Shown here piece by piece: positions 8,143 to 19,130 of a DNA stretch of 36,071 bases (position 1 is its first letter; every line of letters starts with the position of its first letter). The position numbers and the translations under genes were made by a program. Under the pieces are notes generated by a model. It ran no database searches and had not been told where the DNA came from. It was given only the letters and a program-made list of their open reading frames with translations. Source of the DNA: Deltaproteobacteria bacterium (GTDB lineage Bacteria > Desulfobacterota > DSM-4660 > Desulfatiglandales > Desulfatiglandaceae); contig JAFDIV010000031.1 of NCBI GenBank assembly GCA_019307815.1, forward strand, positions 1 to 36,071, written 5' to 3'.

Positions 8143-9279
8143 CTAAAGGTGTAGACCTTGTCTCACATCCCCTTTGTAGTAAGCTTCCATCTTCTCAGCA
8201 GCTTCAAGTATTTCCTTGTTGTCTGTTTCTGGAACCTTTACCACGAGCTTAACCAAGAGATCACCCCTGCTCTTTGTTTTCGGATTAACAGCTCCCTTGC
8301 CTTTTAAACGGAGTACCCGCCCGTTCTGGCTCTTGGGGGGAATCCTTAATCTCACCGGTCCATCAACAGTGGGTATGGTAATGAGTCCGCCGGCCATTGC
8401 CTCTCGGACCGTTACAGGCACCTCCATGTGTAGATCATCTCCTTCCCTTTTCAACAATGGATGAGGCTGTACATGGATGATGAGGTAAAGATCCCCTGGA
8501 GGTCCACCATTGAGACCAGGTTCCCCCTTACCTGCCACACGAACCCGTGAACCCTCCTTCACACCTGCGGAAATTGTTACGCGAATCCGCTCGGTTCCCA
8601 GTATCTGACCTGAACCCCCGCATATTGGGCAGGTCTTTCCAACCTGGCCATAGCCATGACACATGGGGCAGGGCTTGGTAAACTGGATAGGCCCTTCAGC
8701 CACGTTAAGGCGCCCTGAGCCTCCACAGGTCGGACATGTGGTGAGTTTGGCATTGGGATCTTTGCCAGACCCGTCGCATAGGGTGCATGTCTTGGGTTTT
8801 TGCATAACCAGTTCGGTCTCCACACCCTTCAAGGCAGAGATAAAATCAATGGTCATTTCATGTTCAACATCCCTGCCCTTTGCCTTGTGAGCAGACCCAA
8901 AACCGCTGCTGGTGCCCTCAAAGTCAAAAATATCGCCGAACACATCTTCATAGCTGTGGTATCGACCAAATGGCTCACTTTTGGTTTGCCACGTGGATCT
9001 CTGTTGATATTCCTGCCACTTTTTATACTCACGGGCCTTGTCTGCATCAAACCCAGCCTGGAGCCCCTCTTCGCCGAACTCATCATACAGTTTGCGTTTT
9101 TCTTCATTGCCCAGGACCTCATAGGCCTGGGAAATCTCCTTGAACCTCTGTTCAGCGTCTTTATTGCCGGGGTTGATATCAGGGTGCCACTTTCTGGCCA
9201 GTTTTCGATAGGCCTTTTTTATTTCATCCTGGGTGGCATCCTTGGAGACCCCAAGTATTTTGTAAAAATCTTTAGCCAT
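8143..9279 (-). CDS. dnaJ: Chaperone protein DnaJ
   Basis: This Hsp40 co-chaperone stimulates DnaK ATPase and delivers unfolded clients. Of its 378 residues, the J domain is at 1-70 with the HPD triad at 32-34. A linker follows that is less glycine-rich than usual. Four CxxCxGxG zinc repeats lie at 165-172, 182-189, 204-211 and 217-224, although the third has Y instead of the usual second-position small residue (CPMCHGYG). The C-terminal substrate-binding domains complete a type I DnaJ. The frame extends 17 codons further, but [10 protein letters not shown] is the conserved start. No dnaK or grpE lies alongside. It is divergent from hsp20-lon, so the intergenic space may hold heat-shock promoters, though I could not find a CIRCE element. 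Confidence 0.95.
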   Translation of the reverse strand: MAKDFYKILGVSKDATQDEIKKAYRKLARKWHPDINPGNKDAEQRFKEISQAYEVLGNEEKRKLYDEFGEEGLQAGFDADKAREYKKWQEYQQRSTWQTKSEPFGRYHSYEDVFGDIFDFEGTSSGFGSAHKAKGRDVEHEMTIDFISALKGVETELVMQKPKTCTLCDGSGKDPNAKLTTCPTCGGSGRLNVAEGPIQFTKPCPMCHGYGQVGKTCPICGGSGQILGTERIRVTISAGVKEGSRVRVAGKGEPGLNGGPPGDLYLIIHVQPHPLLKREGDDLHMEVPVTVREAMAGGLITIPTVDGPVRLRIPPKSQNGRVLRLKGKGAVNPKTKSRGDLLVKLVVKVPETDNKEILEAAEKMEAYYKGDVRQGLHL

Positions 9280-9452
9280 AGGAATGTACCCGTTTACCTG
9301 GAATATCTGAGGTTTGCCAAAACAACACAAAACACCCTTTACTAATAAAAAGGGATGATTAAATTTAATTCCATCAGAGGGATTTGCAAGTCTTTGTCAT
9401 AGCTAGGCGCTTGCTACCCCGTTCATTTTACACGGATCACGGAGAAAGTCCC

Positions 9453-9899
9453 ATGTATTTCATTAAGGTAAAATTCGATCGAAGGCCAAGAACAATACAG
9501 GACAAAATGCACAGGCTTATGGAAGAAATGCTTAGGGTTACCCGGCCTGTCTTCTCCCCTACTGAATCCGGATGGACACCGGAGGCCGACATATATGAGA
9601 CAGACCATTCCATAATCCTGATTGTGAATCTTGCGGGTGTTGCAAAAGAGGACATAGAGATTTCCTATTATGACGGTTACCTGAGCATCTCGGGGAAACG
9701 GATCCTTAAGCTCCCCGGTAAGATTCCCATCAAACACCATCAATTGGAAATTGGATCTGGCGCCTTCGAACGAATTTTTCAGATCCCCTCCCTCGTGGAT
9801 CCAGATGGTATTGAGGCAACGTTACAAGATGGTCTATTAACCATTCAGATGAAAAAGAAGGCACGGGCTCAAGACGTGATCGTGGAAATCAAGACATAA
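9453..9899 (+). CDS. Hsp20 / alpha-crystallin small heat-shock protein
   Basis: This ATP-independent holdase of 148 residues binds unfolding proteins. The alpha-crystallin domain runs from about residue 40 to 145. It includes [21 protein letters not shown], typical of the first strands, and the terminal [16 protein letters not shown] 9453 follows CGGAGAAAG; 23 upstream in-frame codons do not resemble the family. Lon starts 43 bases downstream on the same strand, so the two are probably co-transcribed as a quality-control unit. Confidence 0.93.
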   Translation: MYFIKVKFDRRPRTIQDKMHRLMEEMLRVTRPVFSPTESGWTPEADIYETDHSIILIVNLAGVAKEDIEISYYDGYLSISGKRILKLPGKIPIKHHQLEIGSGAFERIFQIPSLVDPDGIEATLQDGLLTIQMKKKARAQDVIVEIKT

Positions 9900-9942
9900 T
9901 CCAAAGATAAATACATCCAAAGAAACTTCCCTAGGAGGGACA

Positions 9943-12300
9943 ATGGAGGAAATGGAACACAAGCTACCTGAGATTCTTCCCATCTTGCCAGTAAGGGACT
10001 CTGTTATATTCCCCCGCATGGTGGTCCCTTTGATGATCAGGGATGAAGAGTATGTAAAGCTAGTGGATGAGGTGCTCCAAAAGGACAAGCTTCTTGTAGT
10101 GTCCATGATCAAGGACCCAGAAAAGACAGAGCGACCCCCCGAGGTGTTTCGTGTAGGTACAGCAGGGATAATCGTCAAATTGACCAAGGCCGAAGAAGGC
10201 ACAGTGCTCGTAGTTCAGGGGATCTCCAGGGTAGCAATTACTGAAATCGTATCAGATGAGTCTTATCAGAAGGCCCGGATTAAAGAGCTGAAAGATGTGG
10301 AGCATACGGGCAAGGAAATCGAGGCCATGATGGTCAACGCCCTTAATCTGTTCAAGCAGATTATTGACCTGTCTCCTCATTTGCCGCCGGAATTGGTGCA
10401 ACTGTCTAGGAATGTAGACCAGCCTGGCCCCTTGGCCGACATGATCATCTCCACCCTTAATCTAGGTCGAAACAAGAAGCAGGAGATACTGGAATCCCTG
10501 GATGTGAAAGACCGCCTAAGCAAGTTGATGCTATTTTTGAATGAGGAACTTGAGCTTCAGAAGATGGGGAAAGAGATTCAGGATCGGGTCAGGAAGGGCA
10601 TAGACAAAAGCCAGCGGGAATATTTCCTGCGCGAGCAGCTCAAGGCCATCCAAAAAGAACTGGGCATAGATAACGAAGAGCCCACAGAGATCTCTGAACT
10701 CAAGGAAAGGCTCAAGCAAAAGGCGCTTCCAGATCAGGTCAGAGAGGTGGCAAAAAAGGAAATTGACAGGCTCAGCAAGATGAGCCCCATGTCACCTGAA
10801 TATACCGTATCCCGCACCTATCTGGACTGGATTCTTGACCTCCCATGGCGTGAAGCAACAGAAGATACTATCGATATCACAAAGGCCAGAAAGGTTCTAG
10901 ACAAATACCACTACAACCTTGAGAAGGTGAAAAAGAGGATTCTTGAATACCTGGCAGTAAGAAAACTCAACCCAGATCACAAGGGACCCATCCTTTGCTT
11001 TGTGGGACCGCCCGGTACGGGGAAGACTAGCCTGGGGAAGGCCATAGCCGAGGCAATGGGCCGCAAGTTTGTTCGCATCTCCCTAGGTGGTGTAAGGGAT
11101 GAGGCAGAGATCCGAGGTCACCGAAGAACATATGTGGGAGCCCTGCCCGGTCGAATCATCCAAGGAATCAAAAAGGCAGGTTCAAATAACCCCGTATTCA
11201 TGTTGGATGAGGTGGACAAACTGGGCATGGATTTTCGGGGTGATCCTTCCTCTGCCCTTCTGGAGGTACTTGACCCAGAGCAAAACAATTCCTTCTCGGA
11301 TCATTACCTGGAACTGGAATTTGATCTGTCCCGCGTGATGTTCATTGCCACGGCAAACCAGCTAGACCCCATCCCTTCTCCATTGAGGGACAGGATGGAA
11401 ATCATAGAGCTGGCAGGATATACCGAGGATGAAAAGCTGGAAATAGCTACAAAGTTTCTGATTCCCCGTCAGATTTCAGAACACGGTCTAAAGCGCTCAC
11501 AGGTAAAGTTCCGCAGGTCTGCCCTCAGGAAGATCATAAGGGAATACACGAGAGAGGCAGGACTCCGGAACCTGGAAAGGGAAATTGGCGCCATATGCAG
11601 GGGAGTAGCCAAAGAGGTGGCCGAAGGCAAGAAAGGGGGGTTTGTGATCTCCGCCGAGGAGGTAAAAAAATATCTCGGCAAACCCAAATTCACTCCTGAT
11701 GTGGCCGAAAGAACCTCTGTTCCTGGTGTGGCCATAGGAATGGCCTGGACACCTACAGGCGGCGATATCCTATTTATAGAGGCCACCATGATGCCTGGAA
11801 ATAAGGCCCTTGTCCTGACCGGCCAGTTGGGTGACGTGATGAAGGAGTCTGCCCAGGCTGCGTTGAGTTATTTGCGCTCAAGGGCAGAAGAATTGGGAAT
11901 CTCAAAAGATTTTTATAAAGATAAGGATATCCATATACATGTACCTGCCGGTGCCATACCCAAGGATGGGCCCTCAGCAGGGGTAACCATGCTGACTGCG
12001 CTGGCCTCCCTGGTTACCGGAAAGCCTGTAAAGCGGAACCTGGCCATGACAGGAGAAGTAACCCTGCGTGGTCTGGTCTTGCCCGTAGGAGGTATAAAGG
12101 AGAAGGTTCTGGCCGCAAACCGCAGCGGAATCAAGCAGATCATTCTTCCCAAAGAAAACCAGAATGATCTCGATGAAATACCCGAAAAGATCAGGAAACA
12201 GACCACATTTCACCTGGTAAGCCGCATGGACGGGGTGCTGGAAATTGCCCTCGGCCTGAACCACAAAGGCTCCACACAGCAAAAGAACCGGAAGAAATAA
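9943..12300 (+). CDS. lon: ATP-dependent protease Lon
   Basis: This cytosolic AAA+ serine protease degrades damaged and regulatory proteins. The 785 residues match the usual length. They comprise the LON substrate-binding N-domain (about 10-210), a coiled linker, the AAA+ module with Walker [10 protein letters not shown] at 355-363 and Walker [11 protein letters not shown], and the C-terminal protease domain. The catalytic dyad is S678 (in [11 protein letters not shown]) and K721 (in GGIKEKVLA), the same 43-residue spacing as E. coli S679/K722. Start ATG 9943 has a strong AGGAGGG Shine-Dalgarno. It follows hsp20 closely and converges on the TonB receptor gene with a 29-base gap in which I see no obvious terminator. 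Confidence 0.97.
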   Translation: MEEMEHKLPEILPILPVRDSVIFPRMVVPLMIRDEEYVKLVDEVLQKDKLLVVSMIKDPEKTERPPEVFRVGTAGIIVKLTKAEEGTVLVVQGISRVAITEIVSDESYQKARIKELKDVEHTGKEIEAMMVNALNLFKQIIDLSPHLPPELVQLSRNVDQPGPLADMIISTLNLGRNKKQEILESLDVKDRLSKLMLFLNEELELQKMGKEIQDRVRKGIDKSQREYFLREQLKAIQKELGIDNEEPTEISELKERLKQKALPDQVREVAKKEIDRLSKMSPMSPEYTVSRTYLDWILDLPWREATEDTIDITKARKVLDKYHYNLEKVKKRILEYLAVRKLNPDHKGPILCFVGPPGTGKTSLGKAIAEAMGRKFVRISLGGVRDEAEIRGHRRTYVGALPGRIIQGIKKAGSNNPVFMLDEVDKLGMDFRGDPSSALLEVLDPEQNNSFSDHYLELEFDLSRVMFIATANQLDPIPSPLRDRMEIIELAGYTEDEKLEIATKFLIPRQISEHGLKRSQVKFRRSALRKIIREYTREAGLRNLEREIGAICRGVAKEVAEGKKGGFVISAEEVKKYLGKPKFTPDVAERTSVPGVAIGMAWTPTGGDILFIEATMMPGNKALVLTGQLGDVMKESAQAALSYLRSRAEELGISKDFYKDKDIHIHVPAGAIPKDGPSAGVTMLTALASLVTGKPVKRNLAMTGEVTLRGLVLPVGGIKEKVLAANRSGIKQIILPKENQNDLDEIPEKIRKQTTFHLVSRMDGVLEIALGLNHKGSTQQKNRKK

Positions 12301-12329
12301 AACACTAAGTATTCAGGGGCCTCTTTGGA

Positions 12330-14315
12330 TTATTTCTTGCCAAAATATACCCTTATCCCAGCAAAGTAGATAGCCTCGGGCATGGGGTAATAGTTATATA
12401 GGGAGGGCCCCCAGGGATTATAAAATCCGTAATCTGAATACTTCTTTCCCAAGATATTGTTGGCATTTAAAAACAAGTCCATCCATCTGTACCTATAGTT
12501 TAGGTAAAGATCCAGTGTCCCGTAGCCATCCATCTTTCTTGCCTCATTGGCCTGGTCATTGCCGAAAAATCTCTCATCCACATAGTTGTACTGGATTCTT
12601 CCCCTGAATCCACCATAAGCAAGCTCAATACCAGCACGCCCTTTCCATTCAGGCACCAGGGGAATTTTGTTACCATCGTATTGGCCCTTGGTGAACTTGG
12701 CATCCGTATAGACGGCATTGACATAAAATGAAAGATGCTTAACAGGTGTAACTTTAAGATTTATCTCCCCTCCCCTATGGCGGGTCTCGTCCAGATTTTC
12801 ATTCTCATAGGTCGCCGGGTTGTACGCAATCTCGTCCTCCATATCCATTGAATAGAGCCTCATGTCAATCAGCACTGATCTGGAAAGCATCCACAGCCTT
12901 GTACCAACTTCGTATCCCATGGCCCTTTCTTGTCTCAAACCGGTATTTATGGTGCCGCTAAACATATTAGTATACTCGTCCACAGCGGGATACCTGAAAG
13001 AACGGTAAATGCGGCCGTATACCTTTGAGCCCTGGGTGAACGAATAAGCGATTCCCACGTTCCAGGCCGTCTCACCATCTTCGTATTCATACCTGGTTGT
13101 ATCAAGTCTCAGTTTGAAATCTGGTTTCTCATAACGTGCTCCCACATTCAGGATCAGATTAGGCAATAAACTGAATTCATCTTCCACGTAATAGGCAATA
13201 GAATCCTTGTCATGATCAAAGAGGCTTGTGCTCCAACTTATCCTCTTACCCTTGTAGTCCACGCCATAGTAGTCAATCCCTAGGGTGAGCCTGTTGGAAT
13301 GCCCCCATAGCATTTTATCAAAGATATATTGTCCGGTGAGGCCATTGGTATCCGTGTCAATATCCATGTTGCTGTTCCAAGAGGCCATATTGCTCTTTCT
13401 ATCCTCCGCCCGCTTGCTCAATTTGAATTTCAAGAGGCCCCAATCCAAAAGATCCACCTCTGAGCCAACTCCCACATAGAAATCCTGGTCCATGCCCTCA
13501 TCCGAGGGGTTGACCGATTGCTTCCGATCAGCGGCCATTTGGGCCTCCGTAAGAGAACCAGGGAGTTCATACTCCGCTCTCCCCCCGTTTAACTCAAAGA
13601 GTAGAGACACACGATCAGTTGCATCCAGCCTTGCCTTCCCAAACCCACTTTGTCTTTCCGTTTCAGACCTGTCCCTATAGCCATCGGTCCTAAACCTTGA
13701 CACGCCCACATAACCGCTTACAGGCCCCTTGCCGAATTCAACAGCCGCATATTCCGAATTGGTGCCCAGGTTACCGTATCCAGCCTTGCCATCGAAATGG
13801 ATTCCAGGCCTACCTTCCTTTGTAATAATATTTATTACGCCCCCCGTCGCATTATCGCCGTAAAGAACGCTCCCCGCCCCATGAAGCACCTCTATCCTTT
13901 CAATGCTCTCCACGGGGATGAGAGTCCACCTGACGCCCGACATGTCGATAGGGTTCACCCTTCTTCCGTCTATAAGCACCGCAACATGCCTGTCAGCGCT
14001 TTCCCCAAAGCCGGCCATGTCAATCACCTGGTTGTTTCCATTTCCATTCAAATCCCTGACAATCACTCCTCCAAGCTCTCTGAGCACATCAGGCACGGAT
14101 TGTGCGCCACTGGCCTTGATTTGATCAGAAGTAATGACAGAAACCTGTGCAGGTACCTTTTGCACCTCTTGGACATGCCTGGTAGCTGTAACCACCACTT
14201 CTTCCATAGTCGGTTCCTGGCCCTCTCTGGGCTGTTCCTCTGAGGCCGCAACCGGCCAACAAAAAAAGATACTGACGAGCGCCCCGAATAAACAGAAACA
14301 TCTTAATCCCCTCAT
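12330..14315 (-). CDS. btuB: TonB-dependent outer-membrane receptor, BtuB-like
   Basis: This outer-membrane beta-barrel transporter of 661 residues has a signal peptide (residues 1-24, ending near PVAASEE). A TonB-box-like EEVVVTATR is followed by a plug domain (about 45-165, with VLIDGRRVNPIDMSG and VLYGDNATGGVINIITK). A long barrel ends in an aromatic strand (YFAGIRVYFGKK). ATG 14315 is chosen because AGGAAGGAGG sits just upstream; the open frame runs 35 codons further into the riboswitch leader. The preceding cobalamin riboswitch, with its own terminator, makes cobalamin or another corrinoid the likely substrate. Its TonB-ExbBD and BtuCDF partners are at 25.7-30.5 kb under a sister riboswitch. 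Confidence 0.92.
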   Translation of the reverse strand: MRGLRCFCLFGALVSIFFCWPVAASEEQPREGQEPTMEEVVVTATRHVQEVQKVPAQVSVITSDQIKASGAQSVPDVLRELGGVIVRDLNGNGNNQVIDMAGFGESADRHVAVLIDGRRVNPIDMSGVRWTLIPVESIERIEVLHGAGSVLYGDNATGGVINIITKEGRPGIHFDGKAGYGNLGTNSEYAAVEFGKGPVSGYVGVSRFRTDGYRDRSETERQSGFGKARLDATDRVSLLFELNGGRAEYELPGSLTEAQMAADRKQSVNPSDEGMDQDFYVGVGSEVDLLDWGLLKFKLSKRAEDRKSNMASWNSNMDIDTDTNGLTGQYIFDKMLWGHSNRLTLGIDYYGVDYKGKRISWSTSLFDHDKDSIAYYVEDEFSLLPNLILNVGARYEKPDFKLRLDTTRYEYEDGETAWNVGIAYSFTQGSKVYGRIYRSFRYPAVDEYTNMFSGTINTGLRQERAMGYEVGTRLWMLSRSVLIDMRLYSMDMEDEIAYNPATYENENLDETRHRGGEINLKVTPVKHLSFYVNAVYTDAKFTKGQYDGNKIPLVPEWKGRAGIELAYGGFRGRIQYNYVDERFFGNDQANEARKMDGYGTLDLYLNYRYRWMDLFLNANNILGKKYSDYGFYNPWGPSLYNYYPMPEAIYFAGIRVYFGKK

Positions 14316-14361
14316 GTGTTTTCCTCCTTCCTGATTAACAAAGCCTTGTTCTGGTCCGGAG

Positions 14362-14400
14362 AAAAAAAATCCCGGACCGAGTTTCATTCGATCCGGGGAT
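14362..14400 (-). terminator. Riboswitch expression-platform terminator (btuB)
   Basis: Read on the minus strand, TCCCCGGATCGA pairs with TCGGTCCGGGA around a short loop, followed by eight T residues (complement of 14362-14369). It lies between the riboswitch and the btuB ribosome site, so it is the probable off-state terminator. Confidence 0.85.
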
Positions 14401-14460
14401 TTCCCGTCTTTATCCGCCAAATCGGTGGGCTTCCCCTGTCAACGAGGGTAAAACCTCACT

Positions 14461-14786
14461 GCCCAGGCAGGTCTTCTGACTTACGGATCATCCTACTTAC
14501 CGCGCCTTCCCATCCGGCACTCAACTGATAAACGAAGCCTCCACATCAGGCATGTTCCCCTATCATATGCGAGATCTTCGTTCTGCGTTAATTTCCTCTC
14601 TAAGTTGAGTGCCGGACAGTGGCTTTACATGGATACCGCCTCACGTTTAACGCTTTACGTCTCACATCTCACGGCTCACGCTCAACCAGTATCCCATGTT
14701 GCAGCTTTCGTCCCCGTTTACAGCCGCGGGCCGGTCCCCGATTCTCACGGGGTTCCCTATTAAGCCCCAGATTGGGCACCTGGACG
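14461..14786 (-). promoter_or_regulatory. Cobalamin riboswitch controlling btuB
   Basis: On the minus strand the leader contains the conserved adenosylcobalamin aptamer blocks in order: CCAGGTGCCC, AATAGGGAA followed by a CCCCGTGAGAATCGGGG-type hairpin, GCGGCTGTAAACGGGGACGAA, the B12-box-like GCCACTGTCC, GATGGGAAGGCGCGG, and AGGATGATCCGTAAGTCAGAAGACCTGCC. Binding of cobalamin would favour the downstream terminator. One peripheral hairpin (GGATAC with GTATCC, loop complement of 14637-14688) has an enlarged 52-base loop rich in TCACG-like repeats. The second riboswitch in this window is clearly homologous. Confidence 0.93.
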
Positions 14787-14792
14787 TTCGTT

Positions 14793-14821
14793 TGTTTACC
14801 TCAAGGCTCAGATACTGTCAA
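14793..14821 (-). promoter_or_regulatory. Promoter of the btuB riboswitch, overlapping the kinase 3' end
   Basis: A perfect minus-strand TTGACA (complement of 14816-14821) and a weaker TAAACA (complement of 14793-14798) are 17 bases apart. Initiation near 14786 would coincide with the first conserved aptamer bases. The -35 hexamer forms part of the kinase's terminal codons (LQLTVSEP), so promoter and coding sequence overlap. Confidence 0.6.
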
Positions 14822-17800
14822 CTGCAATTCTAAAACCTCCCGTATAATCCTGGCCAGATCCTCCATAATCAGAGGTTTCATTGCAAATCCCTGGATACCC
14901 ATTTGTTTTGCCTTTTCTGCACTTATCCGTTCACTAAATCCTGTGCAGATTATCACAGGAATGGACGGTCTAATTTCCATCAATTTCTGGGCCAGGATAT
15001 CTCCTGTCATGTGGGGCATGGTCATATCAGTAATAACCAAATCAAATTCCTCTGGCTTGGTCTTAAATAGCTCCAGGGCCTCCACGCTACTGGTCCTTGC
15101 GGTAACCTTGTAGCCCAAAAACTCGAGCATCTGCACACCAACCTCAATGAGGGTTGGTTCATCATCAACAAAAAGTATCCTTTCATTTCCCTTGGGCAGG
15201 TGAGCGGCAGGTTCTTGCACCTTTTCTTCTTCTTTCTCGATTACAGGCAGATATACACGAAAAATACTCCCTTTTCCGGGCTCGCTGTAAACATTTATTG
15301 TCCCACCGTGGTCTCTCACAATCCCGTGGACCATTGCCAAACCAAGCCCAGTACCTTCGCTTTTATCTTTAGTAGTAAAATAAGGGTCAAAGATTCTCTC
15401 CATTACTTCTGGAGTCATCCCATGGCCAGTATCACTAACGCTCAACCTGAGATATGTTCCTGGAGAAAGTCTCGAGTGGGCTGATCTTATATCATTATAG
15501 CTAAGCCTTACATTTTTGATTTCAATTCCCAATACCCCGCCCTTCTCCCTCATGGCATGTGCGGCATTGGTGCACAAATTCATGAAAACCTGGTGCATCT
15601 GAGTAGGGTCAGCCAGTATGGTGCTTACCAATGACTCACGCTCAATATCCTCTCTTATTTCAATGGTTGAGGGGATAGAAGCCCTAAGGAGCCTTAGTGC
15701 TTCTTTAAAAATAGAGACCACATTAACAGGCCTTTTTTCTTGTTCACCCTGGCGACTAAAGGTGAGTATTTGTCTAACAAGCTCCTTGGCCCTCTTAGAG
15801 GCCAAAATGACCTGTTCCAGGTTATGCCTTGCTCGGGATCTCTCAGGCACTTCCATCATGGCAAGTTCAGTGTAACCCACAATTGCAGCAAGGATATTAT
15901 TAAAGTCATGGGCAATACCACCTGCCAGGGTGCCCATTGCCTCTAGCCTTTGGGCCTGGCGGAGCTGTTTTTCCATGCGCTCTTTTTCTGTCATATCATC
16001 ATAAATGACAAATTGCTCACCGTCTGCAAGCGCTACTGAATTAAAAAAGATCAATTTCTCCGAACCGTCTTTACAGGTTACCCTGAAGGTTCTCGGCGTG
16101 GATTCACCGGGTTTTCTACTCTTCAAGTCACTCAGCCATGTCTCTATGACCCTTTTCCTGTGTTCCTTCTCGGGAAAAGCCTTCCTGAACCATTCTCTAC
16201 CCGTTTCAAGATCTTCCGAATCATACCCAAACATCTCAACAAATTTGGGGTTTATGTATTTATAGCGTCCATCCTTTGCAATAACTGCTATGCCAAAAGG
16301 GGATTTTTCAACGAGGGTCCTGAATTTCTCTTCCTGACTCTTTAGAGCCTCTTCGGCTCGTTTCCTTTCATCTATGTCCTTTATCCAGACCTGGATCCCT
16401 GGTTCTCCCTCAACTTCAATAACCTTTGTGCCAATCTCTCCGTAAAACCAAGAGCCATCTTTTCTCTGGAGTTTTACCTCATAGTGTGTAATCACCCTTT
16501 TACCTGCCATCCGGTCACGTGCCCTTTGCCTGGTGATCTCTTGATATTCCGGATGATACACGCGCCAGTGCTCAACCCCGATTAACTCTCCTTGCCCATA
16601 GCCCAACATCTCATGCAACCGTCGGTTAGCAAAAATAATCTTTGTGCCTTTTTGAATAAATATACCGTCAAAACTCTCCTCCACCAGGGTACGGTATCTT
16701 TCCTCACTCTTTTTAAGGACCTCTTCAACACGCCTCTTTTCCTTTTCTAGCTCCATGCCTTTAAGAGCAAAGGCAATATCACCGGCCACTTCTTTTATTA
16801 ACTCTTGCTCTCTTTCGTCTTGAGGATAGGTTTCGGAGCGCAATACGGTCATAACACCGAACACCTTCCCGTCATGCTCCAATCTGATACTTATTGCCTC
16901 TCTACATAAGGCCTTCCTGGCAAGGATACAGGCAGGACAAACCGAAGATGGATCATTTATGTAATTAACTCCTGCTCTGTTCAGGGCCACTTGCGTGCAA
17001 TAGGTCATGGTCCCTCTTTTCAACTGCTCTACAATATAAGAAAAATCTTCTGCCAACCCCCCTTGCTCGCCAGCTACAAAATGCCCGGATTCACCAAACA
17101 AGGCTATCCATGTGCTTTGAAATCCTCTTGTATTCACCAGATTTTCACATGCCCCTTTGATCATACGAATTGGGTCTTTCTCCCGTACGATGATCTGATT
17201 AATATTCCTTATAGCAAGCAAAAGTGAATTTAGATAACTTATCCTTTTTTCGGCCCTTTCCTTCTGCTCTATATTAAACTTAAGCTCCTTCAAAAGTCGT
17301 TCGTGTTCTATTGAGGCCCGGGCGGTCCTAGATAGTTCCTGCCCAAAGACAAGGACGCTGATCACATTGTTCTGATGCCGATTTATCCAATCATCTCCTA
17401 GACCTTGCTCACCAAAGCAGTACAAACCTGCCACCGGAACATCACCCAAAAGCTCTTTCATCTTGAAGATCTCTTCAGGACACTGATCTGCCAGGGTCCT
17501 ATAACGGAGGGCACAAGAAAAGGTTAAAACAAGGGACGGGTCCTTAATTCTTCCTCTTAAAAGGGCTGTTCTTACAGCATCTCTACCTGCTGTAATCATA
17601 CTACCTTTATCTGGTTCCATAATTACTAAGGGGATGCCCTCCATCATTGGCTGGGAAAATCTGATCCCCCTTTGCTTGGTAAAATAAGAGGCCACTTTGA
17701 TGCTGTATTGCCCGTATCCGATTGGAGATCCAACAGGCTTTCCCGTGGTAAGGGTAAGGTGCTTTCCTTTCAACTCTTCTTCTGAATACCCTGTCAATTC

Positions 17801-18571
17801 CGAATATACTTCTGCAGCAGGTCTGTTATCTAATTGGAGCACCTCATGGCCCTCGGATTTGGTTACCACCGCTGTATTGGATGTGGGTTTGAATCCATGG
17901 CTAAGGCCCATGCCTATCTTCAATTGGGTTTCAAAAACCGCAACAAGTACACTGTCAGGATATGCTCGTGCACCAAAAAGCACATAATTTTGTTCCATGT
18001 GCCAGTCATCAGCACAACTTCCACCAATAATTGGCAGCAGGCCACCAGAGAGCTCTTTTAACTCCTCCAAGACCTCAAAACTCTTTGAGTCAGCATGTTT
18101 TGTATTACCAGGAGAAAATAAGATTCCAAAGGCAGATTTGCCATCCAGCTCTAATTGATGCCATATATCTGAGGTGTGTGGCAAAAAGTAAGGGCGTATT
18201 TCCGGCGCTCCAACAGCTTGGGCCACCGCCTTATTCCAATCCCTTGAAACGTCCCTGCCGATTCCAACCCTTACACTTAGAAATGGCGATGCCAGAGTCA
18301 CAATTACAACACTTTGCTGATGTGGGCCATCCAATATTTCTCCTGCTGTTGTGGCACCCAACACAGGCGCATCACCCACCACTTCACAAACACCTGCAAG
18401 CAATGCCTCCAGTTCATAACATACAGAGCTAAACACTAATACAGCAGACAGGGGATGTCTCTGAATGGAATCCATGGCCTTGCGTGCGGCATCCATTCCC
18501 ACACGAAAGCCATCTTTGCCTTTTCCTAAACCCCATCCCACTTCCAAGTTACTAAATTTGGCATTAATCAT
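14801..18571 (-). CDS. FIST-GAF-PAS-PAS hybrid histidine kinase with receiver domain
   Basis: This is a large cytoplasmic hybrid kinase with no membrane segment. It has 1256 residues from ATG 18571; positions here count from GTG 18580 (add 3). Domains in order are FIST N (about 25-225) and FIST C (about 235-400), a sensory pair thought to bind small ligands; a coiled coil; a GAF domain (about 455-610) containing C548, C551 and C559; PAS (about 625-740); PAS (about 750-870); HisKA with H891 in [11 protein letters not shown]; HATPase_c (about 985-1115, DTGHGM and GTGLGL); and a receiver with D1185 in VITDMTMP. Phosphate likely passes from H891 to D1185. No HPt or output regulator is nearby. ATG 18571 follows AGGTG with six-base spacing. 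Its 3' end carries the promoter of the btuB riboswitch. Confidence 0.92.
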   Translation of the reverse strand: MINAKFSNLEVGWGLGKGKDGFRVGMDAARKAMDSIQRHPLSAVLVFSSVCYELEALLAGVCEVVGDAPVLGATTAGEILDGPHQQSVVIVTLASPFLSVRVGIGRDVSRDWNKAVAQAVGAPEIRPYFLPHTSDIWHQLELDGKSAFGILFSPGNTKHADSKSFEVLEELKELSGGLLPIIGGSCADDWHMEQNYVLFGARAYPDSVLVAVFETQLKIGMGLSHGFKPTSNTAVVTKSEGHEVLQLDNRPAAEVYSELTGYSEEELKGKHLTLTTGKPVGSPIGYGQYSIKVASYFTKQRGIRFSQPMMEGIPLVIMEPDKGSMITAGRDAVRTALLRGRIKDPSLVLTFSCALRYRTLADQCPEEIFKMKELLGDVPVAGLYCFGEQGLGDDWINRHQNNVISVLVFGQELSRTARASIEHERLLKELKFNIEQKERAEKRISYLNSLLLAIRNINQIIVREKDPIRMIKGACENLVNTRGFQSTWIALFGESGHFVAGEQGGLAEDFSYIVEQLKRGTMTYCTQVALNRAGVNYINDPSSVCPACILARKALCREAISIRLEHDGKVFGVMTVLRSETYPQDEREQELIKEVAGDIAFALKGMELEKEKRRVEEVLKKSEERYRTLVEESFDGIFIQKGTKIIFANRRLHEMLGYGQGELIGVEHWRVYHPEYQEITRQRARDRMAGKRVITHYEVKLQRKDGSWFYGEIGTKVIEVEGEPGIQVWIKDIDERKRAEEALKSQEEKFRTLVEKSPFGIAVIAKDGRYKYINPKFVEMFGYDSEDLETGREWFRKAFPEKEHRKRVIETWLSDLKSRKPGESTPRTFRVTCKDGSEKLIFFNSVALADGEQFVIYDDMTEKERMEKQLRQAQRLEAMGTLAGGIAHDFNNILAAIVGYTELAMMEVPERSRARHNLEQVILASKRAKELVRQILTFSRQGEQEKRPVNVVSIFKEALRLLRASIPSTIEIREDIERESLVSTILADPTQMHQVFMNLCTNAAHAMREKGGVLGIEIKNVRLSYNDIRSAHSRLSPGTYLRLSVSDTGHGMTPEVMERIFDPYFTTKDKSEGTGLGLAMVHGIVRDHGGTINVYSEPGKGSIFRVYLPVIEKEEEKVQEPAAHLPKGNERILFVDDEPTLIEVGVQMLEFLGYKVTARTSSVEALELFKTKPEEFDLVITDMTMPHMTGDILAQKLMEIRPSIPVIICTGFSERISAEKAKQMGIQGFAMKPLIMEDLARIIREVLELQLTVSEP

Positions 18572-18964
18572 GATAAACACCTATGGACGAGCAATTGTTA
18601 ATTATTGGTCAAGAACGAGGACCCAAATTGATAGATGTGCGCTTTTACGATTTAATTAAAAAGAGCAGGGTATTGGGTTGAAACGTATTTTGTATTTAGT
18701 AAATCCAAAAAGCCACTTATCGGCGACATAATAGACACAACTAAAAACGAAATCAATATTTCAAAGATACGCCAGAAGTTGCCTATTTATCAATAAATGT
18801 GAAGGAAAATTTTATACTAATTTGTCTGTAATAAGCAAATATTGTGCCTTTGGCGAGCAACCCCTTTGTTTTCCTAGTGTTTTCTTGATTTAGACAGATG
18901 GGTAGATATAAGATAAGAAGGTCTTGATTTGCGGATGGGACCCAATAAATTTGCGGGAGATTTC
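18572..18964. other. AT-rich intergenic region upstream of the hybrid kinase
   Basis: About 390 bases hold no supported gene. The region 18650-18900 is AT-rich and probably contains the kinase promoter, but no single -35/-10 pair stands out. A minus-strand frame that enters this stretch (18890-19228) is better explained by the inverted-repeat element beside it. Confidence 0.4.
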
Positions 18965-19107
18965 AACCCAGATTATGCGCCAATTTCGGTATTTACTCAT
19001 AGGGTAAGATGTCACAATACTTTGAAAGCACCTATTTGGTGAAAGGCAGGGGCGGAATGTCCCATTGCCTTGGAACGATTTGTCGGCGTTCGCGCATAAT
19101 CTGGGTT
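18965..19107. repeat. MITE-like element with 16-base terminal inverted repeats
   Basis: AACCCAGATTATGCGC at 18965-18980 is matched by its exact reverse complement, GCGCATAATCTGGGTT, at 19092-19107. Together they enclose 111 bases with no gene. The size, perfect ends and lack of coding suggest a miniature non-autonomous transposon or the remnant ends of an insertion sequence. It lies just downstream of the Spy-like gene. I did not see another copy of the 16-mer in the window. Confidence 0.6.
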
Positions 19108-19130
19108 CAATTATAGGTTTGCCATTTCTG

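Noticed and set aside
9280..9452. CIRCE/HrcA operator or clear sigma-32 promoter between dnaJ and hsp20
   Set aside because: No TTAGCACTC-N9-GAGTGCTAA is present, and the CCCCGTTC near 9418 lacks a convincing -35 partner.
13797..14243. 148-residue plus-strand frame inside the btuB-like gene
   Set aside because: It lies wholly antisense to the conserved plug domain and has no protein-family features.
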